Source: Thamnaconus septentrionalis
Taxonomy: Eukaryota > Chordata > Actinopteri > Tetraodontiformes > Monacanthidae
Assembly (NCBI GenBank): GCA_009823395.1
Contig: CM020516.1
Location: 10,203,501 to 10,267,500 of the forward strand
Direction of reading: 5' to 3'
Length of the DNA stretch: 64,000 nucleotides
Every line of letters starts with the position of its first letter. The first letter of the stretch is position 1. Positions 57,111-64,000 of the stretch are shown piece after piece. The position numbers were made by a program, and so were the translations under genes. The notes beneath the pieces were generated by a model. It saw only the letters and a program-made list of their open reading frames with translations, had not been told where the DNA came from and did no database searches.

Positions 57111-58960
57111 GCACGCCGGCCGCAGCGGCTCGATCATTTCGGGGTGAATTTGAATCAAGCTTTGCTCCCTTTTTCTGGCAGCGGCTTAAAGAGCGAAACA
57201 GATACAAAGTCATTTTTGGATGCCCTGCCAGAACGTCACCGTTTTCTCATTATACAGCGGGGAAAAAAAGGAGAAGAAGAAGAAGCAGCAGCGGGGTAAA
57301 GAGCACGCCGAGCGGGGCCTGAGACGCAACCTTTGTCTCTTTTATCTCACAACTCGGAGCTCTGTTTACGTTCAGCCCATCACGCTTAGCCGTCTCTCCC
57401 AGACTGATGATGTAAGCAACTGGAAGGCATGGAAGACATTAGAGCGGCAGCCCGCCTCGTGCAGGAACCAGCCATACTTCTACTTACCTCGGCTGGCTCC
57501 CAAATGGAGAGGGGGGGCAAGGGGGAGGAGGGGGAGGGGGAAAAGAAAAAGAAGAACGTATTGGAGCCTGTTTTTTTGGAAAAGGAACAAAGGAGCTTCC
57601 TTCGGTGGGTCCAGGGCAGTTTTTTGCTTGTTTCATGGCTCTCAGTCTCCCACAGTCTTTCCTCGACGGCCCAGGGGTGAAAAGTGAAGACAGATACATG
57701 GGCGATCCGTGCCAAGACGTTAGAGGACGTCTTGCTGTCTTGTTTTGTTTTTTTTAGCGTTTTTTTTCCCCTCCACCGACCGACCTTGTTTCAAGTTTTT
57801 ATTGAAAAATCTTCCGAGGGAGAGTCTTGCATGATAAATTTTGTCAGTCGGCAAGTAAATCGTACGCGGCCGTAAAACAAAAAAAAAAAAAAAGGACTGT
57901 TGGAAGCTCGTTGCAGCCAAGCTTGAAGGCCTCACGGTTGTGACAACGCGTCTTGGGAGAGACGTTGGATGGGGGGGATGGATGGTGGGGAGGGGGGATT
58001 AATAGCATAATCTGTTAAAGTCTGCGATTTGAGTCAGGTTTAATCACGGCTCGCCGCTCTCCAAGCGATAAACTACAGCGCGAGCAGGCCACAGTTTTTT
58101 TTTGCTTGCTCGGCAATTCCATGCCCCCTAATATCCTTTGTGTGGAAGTCCAGTTTTTTTTTCTTTTTTTCTTTTTTCTTAAATTTATTTATTTATTTTC
58201 CCCGCTGCCCCTACCTCCTGCAGAAATACTTAGAGCACCTCTGGCCCACTGGACAACAGCTGTGCCACATTTTCACGGCAGCTGTAGCTCATTTCCTGTT
58301 TCCATTTCAGATAAACCCACGCACGTCTTTCACAGTTTTCACTTACCAAAGCTGTTGACTGACCTTTCAGACTTGATGGTCCGACGAGGAGGCTCTGCTC
58401 CGACTCCCCACCCCCCCTTCTCTTCCCCTCCGTTAATCCCACCTGGTTTATGATGGAAGTGCGCCTCGTCCCGTTTGGAAAAGAAGCCCGGCGAATGAAG
58501 TTTTTTTTCTTTGGAAAACCGTACTTGGGGAAGAGGGGCAAGAAAACTAAAGTGCGAGGCGTGCTTTTTTTTTTTTTTTTTTTGGAGTCCACATCTGACA
58601 TCCATCAGCATGGAAATATGTTTTAATGGTCAGGCCGGCTGCAAGACATCACTAAGCTGTTGCCTCACTTTTCCACCCAGGGACACATTGAGATAAGAAA
58701 CAGTGACAGCATATTTCATGTCCGTGCTGCTGACATGTCTTTGCTGGGGAAAACTACAAGGAACAACTCTTGCATTTTTTTTGGGAGAGGGGGTTGGTGG
58801 TGCAGTACAGTTTTCATTTCTCACCCCCCTCCCTGTTTTTCCCCTCATAAAGCGGCGTCTATCCATTAGGATAAAATGCACGGTGCTCCACCAGCGAGCT
58901 GCCAGCCGCACCATTAGCTGACAGTGTGATTATGTGAACAACAAGCCAAACAGTCTTCAG
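57110..58960. other. intronic sequence with low complexity
   Basis: GAAGAAG near 57275, GGGGGA near 57516-57540, poly-A near 57878, (TTTA)n near 58182-58198, poly-T near 58565-58582. 58020-58080 and 58880-58960 are mildly CNE-like. No exon. Confidence 0.3.
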
Positions 58961-59469
58961 ATCTTATCTGTCTTCCCAGACGTTTGCTGATGTTTAAGGG
59001 GTCTCTCTCCCGCTCTCTGTCTCACTCTCTCTCTCTCTCTCCCTCCCCGGTGGTAATGGCGAGATGCAGCGTTTGTACCGTGGGCGCTGTAGAGGTTTCT
59101 TTATTTTTTCTCCCTCTGTCTGGATCTCAGGCCCCTGGGTGCTCCGAAAGCTCAGAACATGTCTGCGCTCAGATGTTTGAAAACACCAAACGGCAAGAGG
59201 AAAAAGGAGCGGGAGGAGGAGGAGGTGGAGGAAGAAGAAGAGGAAGAAGACGAAGGGATAAAGGAGAGACGAAGGGAAATGGGAGGAGGGCAAGGAATCC
59301 TCGCAGGGACCCAGTGTTACATGTACAAGCAGGCCAGGCAGAGGGGGCCCAACAGGGTCTGGAGACTTGTGATCTGAGGGCCGTTTGTGTGTCAGTCGGA
59401 TCAAAGCCTTTTGAAGCGGAGGAGAAATCCCTTTACCTTTCCCCGACTACAGCAGCCTTTATTGGCAGG

Positions 59470-59480
59470 TGGGAGGGAGG

Positions 59481-59563
<83 letters not shown>
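59470..59563 (+). repeat. (GGGA)n(GA)39 microsatellite
   Basis: Four GGGA-like units then about 39 GA units; long polypurine mirror tract. Confidence 0.97.
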
Positions 59564-59566
<3 letters not shown>

Positions 59567-59569
59567 CAG

Positions 59570-60520
59570 TAAGGAATCCTTCGACGTGCGGCGCCTTCCA
59601 GTGTTTTTGTTTCACTTCCAGCAAAACACACACACACACACCTGCACACACACACATCTGGCCAAAGACACGTTCCGGAGGCTTCAGAACTGTAAGCATT
59701 ATCAATTTAACGGCAGCAACTTTACTACGCTGATTTACAGACGTTTGAAGCGATGGCTGTCGGTGTCGTCGGAGCCTCACCTGCCTGTCAAAACAACCGC
59801 GTTGCCGCCTTCAAAAGCAACCCTTTCAATATGTTAACGTGTCTCTAATCTTTAGCCAAAGACGACAGGAAGCCTTAATGGTCGTGTGGAATGGCTGCTC
59901 GGCCACTTTGTTCTTCAGCGCACTGCGCCCCTAAAAGACAGGAAGTGAGCTCGCCAAGTGACGTCCACTTCCTGTCTAAACAAAGCTCACAATGAGGTGC
60001 ATAAGCTGAGAAACGGCTTTTTTTTTTCGCCTTTTCCTGCACATTGTTTTGCGACTTCAATCGAGTGTCTCGCTTCAAGTTAAATTAGTTTGTATTGTGA
60101 ACACAGCAAATCCGGAAAGGCCGAGCTGTAATGTTTTTCAACAAACCCATATTTACTCATTTTATATGTTATGCGAATATTGCGATATCGATAGATATAT
60201 TGATGGCTAGGTGACTAGCTAGACAGATAATAACCTGGGAAATTTCACCATTGCAGTACCAAATGCCATATTATTTATCCTCAAAAATGTACAAAAAGTA
60301 TTCACAATGAAAATAAAAATTAAAAATATTTTACTAATTGCATTTAATCATCAGCTGTAATATTGTTAGGCTACTTTTTTTTAAAATTAAAATTCAAAAA
60401 ACCCTGACATAATAATATACATACAGTATAAGAACTGTTAGTGGTGGCCATTGGCTATAGTCATATACCTATATAGAGACATATACAGTACATGTGTCTA
60501 TATATAGACATATGCACCCG
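59570..60520. other. intronic sequence with paired-ETS inverted repeat
   Basis: Short CA tracts near 59628 and 59647; a 12-bp inverted repeat at 59936-59977; AT-rich from 60120, with ATATAGA words near 60470-60500. No exon. Confidence 0.3.
59936..59977. promoter_or_regulatory. 12-bp inverted repeat of ETS-type sites around a CRE-like core
   Basis: AGACAGGAAGTG at 59936-59947 and its exact reverse complement at 59966-59977, with TGACGTC at 59959-59965 in the 18-bp centre. AGGAAGTG is an ETS-family core. Confidence 0.45.
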
Positions 60521-60810
60521 CCATAGTGTTGAGAGTTGGGCCGGTAAGTATATGCACACGGCATCAGACAGTCCGTCAGTCACTCCTCACCTTCTCAAGC
60601 CTGGGACGTCTAGTCAGTGTATCCTTCCATGGGCCCGGCTGTTTAAATTAATTATTAGTTTTATAGCGAACCCCCAGGCCTTGCACAGGCAGCTAATCCC
60701 TGCAGAGGGCTAATCCGACCCCGCGTTACAGAAAATCAATGCCGGTCTTTGGTGTTGGCATGCCATCAGGGCACAGGGACACATGTCAGACAGGCCTCCT
60801 GATTTTTTCA
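60520..60810. promoter_or_regulatory. candidate conserved noncoding element in lrmda intron
   Basis: TAAGTATATGCACACGGC near 60544, GTTTAAATTAATTATTAG near 60641, GGCAGCTAATCCCTGCAG near 60688 and GGGCTAATCCGACC near 60707. Confidence 0.45.
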
Positions 60811-61680
60811 TGAGGTGTGTGTTTTTGAAGTGGTAGATCCAGCGGAGGATGCTCGAGGTACCCAGAATTGAAAAGAATATCCGGAAGCGAGAAAAGGCTT
60901 GTATGACCAAATTTCTCATGGGGTGTCGGTGATGCAAGTGCGTGTGTGTGTGTGTGTGGTGGGGTGTTTTTGCTTCGCTATTTTTAATAGAATATAGATG
61001 AGTTGTTGGAGGGAGCTCACACAAGCTGAACATGCACCGTATTTGGGAAAAAAAAAATCATTGCAAACAAAAGAAAGTTGAGGATTTTTTTTAAACTGGA
61101 CTCGCAATTGAAAGACGGCACGGTGGGAATCATCTCGGATTTTTCCAACGTGTTTTTCGGCCGCTGGATTTTGGACCGTCTGTTTATCCCATAACCTTCC
61201 GCCAACCTCTGTGATGATGCCTGCGCTCGGCTGATGGATGTCCTGCAGTCAGGCGGGATTTAAAGGGATTCCGCTCGCTGTGATTGACTGCAGATGAGCC
61301 GGTTTGATTCCCCCCCCGCGCCCCAACCCCACCTCCCGCTCGCGAGATTCCTCCTCCCGGTTCCCTCGCGGAAAAGGGGCGGAGCCACATGGAAAATGTC
61401 ATTTTGCGTCTTTTGAGTCGTAAAATCCTCTTTGTTTTTCGGCGGCCCAGGATGAGAACGTCTCAACAGTCACTTTAATTTCGCGTCACAACTCGATGCG
61501 TCGCCAAAATCAAAACCGCCGGCCCTCCGTTTTCTTTCATTTTTAATTTTTTTTTTGTCGGGGGCGGGGCATGGGGGGGGGTGTTTAATGCCACTCTGAG
61601 ACAATGTGAATATTTCCACTTCCTCTGTCTCATTTCATATTCTCATCTGCCTGTCAGTAATTAGAGGAGAGAAAGGGAGA
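60810..61680. other. intronic sequence
   Basis: Short GT tract near 60940-60957, T-runs near 61087 and 61545, C-run at 61310. No exon. Confidence 0.3.
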
Positions 61681-61689
61681 GCGGCACAG

Positions 61690-61997
61690 ACCGTCTGACC
61701 CACTCCCCTGCTTTTTTTTTTTTTTTTTTTTACACCTCTCATTCCTGCTTATTAGTTTTGGATTACGCCACCCCCCACCCCACCCCACTCGTTCAGGGAG
61801 ACTGGCAGCTGGAGATAATGGCTTTCATAATGTGTGGAGTATTCATCCTCGGCTCGTCTTTGTTTCTCTTCATGAGAGAAAAAAAAAAAAAAAAGGAGAA
61901 AGAAGAAAAGAAAAGAATCGTTGAGCTCAGTCAGTCCTCCGCCGAGAGATAAGCGAAGGCAGCAGCGGCGTCTCGAACCCTCGTGTCCGTCGCTGTT

Positions 61998-62032
<35 letters not shown>

Positions 62033-62540
62033 TTTGTTAGGACGGCGTGCACATGACCGCCACCGGAGTGGCTCGGGAAGCGACTGCTAATTCGTTTTCA
62101 CGCCGTAGCGTTGGGAAGAACGCTCGGCGATACTGCGATGACGGGGGGGGGGCCGCGGCGCTTTGACTGAGGCTCCGGCAGCGGGCCGTGCCACCGATGA
62201 TGACGTCAAAAGGAAAATCTTGTGTCTTGTCATGAGACCAGCGCCTTCCACCAGCGGCTTCCTGTCTAATCGGGAGCACAAGGGGACGTTTAGCTCCAGC
62301 AGAGCTGAGCCAGTGTCTCTCACTGAAGCTTGTTTTTCTTTGTTTTCTTTTATGTTGTGTAAGTCCAACTGACCTTTCACCTTAATATTAACACGCATGT
62401 CCATAGTGTTTTTTATTTGCTTGACACATCATGTTGCAGAATTGAGTAGTGCTCAGTAGTGCTAAAAATGCAGTTATTATTTGATTTTACTTGTTATCTT
62501 TGAAGGCGATGCACACTGAACGCTGTTACAGATTGTTAAA
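61690..62540. other. intronic sequence with low complexity
   Basis: Poly-T near 61711-61730, poly-A near 61880-61895, (AC)16 at 61999-62030, G-run near 62143. AT-rich after 62330. No exon. Confidence 0.3.
61999..62030 (+). repeat. (AC)n microsatellite
   Basis: About 16 units. Confidence 0.93.
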
Positions 62541-62544
62541 TAAT

Positions 62545-62610
62545 GCTCACTGGCCACGTTATTAGGTTTGCCTCGCTTGAAGCGGGTGCCTAATAAAGTC
62601 ACCAGTGAGC
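62545..62610. mobile_element. 66-bp near-perfect hairpin, terminal remnant of a DNA transposon
   Basis: GCTCACTGG at 62545-62553 pairs with CCAGTGAGC at 62602-62610; TTATTAGG pairs with CCTAATAA; CGCTT pairs with AAGCG around a one-base loop. CACTGGCCAC.TTATTAGG is the terminal sequence of a common fish repeat. Here two opposed ends seem to abut with no interior. Confidence 0.6.
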
Positions 62611-62619
62611 TTCACTGTT

Positions 62620-62890
62620 GTGTGTTCAGAGATCCTAATTTTTTCGGAGTGTGGTAATGGCCAGCGGTTATTTTGAGTTAATGCAATTTTTATTGTGGTC
62701 CCCAACTAGTTTGACCTCTGACCCCTGACATCGGCAAGGCCCTTTAGTCCACCCAACCGCCCCTTTTGCATCACGTCTGTGCAGAGATGGTTGTGATGTG
62801 GTGAGAGCCCCAGTAGATCAGCACTCACACCTGCAGCCCGCAACCATGCTCACCACGTTCAAAAGTCACTTCAGTCCACTTCCTTTCCCA
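62620..62890. other. intronic sequence
   Basis: Short stretch between two repeats with no gene or CNE call. Confidence 0.3.
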
Positions 62891-62893
62891 TTC

Positions 62894-62894
<1 letters not shown>

Positions 62895-62959
<65 letters not shown>

Positions 62960-63020
62960 CATAATAACTTGGATTTATATAGCGCTTTTCAAAACCCAAA
63001 GACGCTTACATAAGAAGGGG
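62895..63020 (-). repeat. non-LTR retrotransposon 3' end with (ATA)n tail
   Basis: On the minus strand: GTAAGCGTCTTTGGG, TTTTGAAAAGCGCTATATAAATCC-type sequence, then a TTA/TAT tail of about 24 units (62895-62967 plus strand). AAGCGCTATATAAAT followed by TTATTA is a standard fish LINE 3' end. Confidence 0.7.
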
Positions 63021-63560
63021 GGGACGGGGGCAAAACATACATAACAGAACATACAATGAATGTTTGGCAATACAAACATAAGTATTGCAATACATTCTGA
63101 AGTGGCAGTACTTAAAGCAGTAAAATAATTCATTTGGTCCGTCTGTCTCTTGTTTGTTCCGACGTTTTTCCTTTGAAAATCACTTTTGTCTCCCTGCTGA
63201 TCATGCTGCTTTTCAAACTGACATTATGTTTGGGCCTCTTTCACTCAGGATCAGATTAGAAGTAAATAGTTCCCTTTTTGTGGAGGGAAAAAAAAAATCA
63301 AAAAATTATTTCTTGTGACAAGCGTGTTATTACATTTTTATGTAATTCGTCTTAATCAGTGACATGTGCAAAGAGTTCCTCAATGTTTTAGGGATTTCAA
63401 AACACCAAAATATGAGTAACCCAGCCTTTTATTTTTAGGGGGAGATAAAGCAGAACTTTCCCTTTTCTGGCTGTAGCACTGATGCATTTGCTTTACCTGG
63501 AATTGATGAACGGGTGGGGGGTGGGGGGGGGGGGGGGGGTGTGGACATTTCTTCTGCTTT
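63020..63560. other. intronic sequence, AT-rich
   Basis: Possibly more of the LINE copy to about 63120. G-run with more than 15 consecutive G near 63522-63539. No exon. Confidence 0.3.
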
Positions 63561-63564
63561 ATGG

Positions 63565-64000
63565 TCCTCCGTGCCAGCTTGGCAGCCGCGCTGGCATTTA
63601 AATGCCCATTAACGGCCTTTTAACTGTCAGGAATTTCAGAAATATGGATGTTTGCTCGCCACGCTTCTCCGGAGCCGCCGAAATTACTTTTAATTGCGCC
63701 CCGGCGTTGCTATTAATGCGCTCCTTTCCCTGAGCGGCGGGGTCGAGGCGCGCGTCATTCCGGCGCGGAGGAGTTTGCCAAGGGTGTCTGATTGCGAGTT
63801 GCGAGGGGGGGAGAGATTAATAGATGTTTCTCCCCATCGTTTGTTATCACTCTTTCAGTGCATTGACTGACTACGGTGTGCGATAAATAGGCGGGAAGCC
63901 TCTGCATTTCCTGAGTGTGACACTATCTCTCTACTCGTCAGCCCCGGCTGCGTGTTGACGCGACGACTCTCGTTGACGGCACGTCCAAAGTCGCCTGCCG
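63565..64000. promoter_or_regulatory. candidate conserved noncoding element cluster at right edge
   Basis: GGCATTTAAATGCCCATTAACGG-type sequence near 63593 (includes the palindrome GGCATTTAAATGCC), CTTTTAATTGCGCCCC near 63687, GCTATTAATGCGCTCC near 63709 and GAGATTAATAGATG near 63813. Confidence 0.45.

Larger units (their letters stand above)
49954..64000 (+). other. lrmda: lrmda intron 2, first part (inferred)
   Basis: No downstream lrmda coding exon was recognised, so sequence right of 49953 is taken as intronic up to the window edge. It contains CNE-like islands, microsatellites and transposon remnants listed separately. A small missed exon cannot be ruled out by eye. Confidence 0.5.

Noticed and set aside
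58984..59733. 249-codon plus-strand frame
   Set aside because: Long only because it reads through GGA- and (GA)39-repeats; Arg-Glu repeat product, no family resemblance.
49954..64000. Search for lrmda exon 3 (LEGL..., LEELILDNN-like)
   Set aside because: No phase-2-compatible exon with LRR text was found by eye; a translated search with the full protein would be decisive.
1..64000. tRNA genes, rRNA, CRISPR arrays, prophage or bacterial operons
   Set aside because: No A/B-box pair in a cloverleaf context, no spaced direct repeats of CRISPR type, no dense ORF runs; the DNA is vertebrate nuclear.

Overview
This is vertebrate, almost certainly ray-finned (teleost) fish, nuclear DNA. The coding content is intron-split, CA/GA microsatellites are dense, and the repeats are of fish type: non-LTR retrotransposon 3' tails with TTGA or ATA tracts, a MITE starting TTAAAGGTCCAGTG, and hAT-like ends. 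There is no bacterial-style gene packing, no prophage, no CRISPR array and no rRNA or tRNA gene that I can see. Most of the 64 kb does not code for protein.

Only two genes can be supported, and they lie head to head. On the minus strand, znf503 (nlz2) is complete in two coding exons: exon 1 at 42265-42519 and exon 2 at 40425-41867, giving 565 residues. It encodes a NET-family zinc-finger corepressor. On the plus strand, lrmda (C10orf11) begins with a 14-codon exon at 49032-49073 and a leucine-rich-repeat exon at 49853-49953. I found no further lrmda coding exon before the window ends, so the gene runs off the right edge with long introns. This divergent pair is the arrangement known at human 10q22.

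Layout: 1-40.4 kb is the gene-poor flank downstream of znf503. It alternates between stretches that look like conserved noncoding elements (homeodomain-type AT cores in mixed-GC, non-repetitive sequence) and stretches of decayed transposons and low-complexity tracts. 40.4-42.5 kb is znf503; 42.5-49.0 kb is the shared intergenic region holding both promoters; 49.0-64 kb is the start of lrmda and its first long introns, again with CNE-like islands. The likely reading is a genomic regulatory block: many distal enhancers serve znf503, a developmental regulator, and lrmda is a bystander whose introns carry some of them. No alignment was run, so each CNE call is a candidate.

Points worth a second look: a TIR-bounded 272-bp MITE, a 66-bp near-perfect hairpin that looks like a collapsed DNA transposon, a dispersed family marked by a palindromic TTTGTGAYRTCACAAA box, a possible alternative terminal exon giving a truncated LRMDA, a CAG10 tract in the lrmda leader, a paired-ETS inverted repeat around a CRE-like site, and two same-direction CTCF-like sites in the desert. 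I did not find a convincing new biological system.
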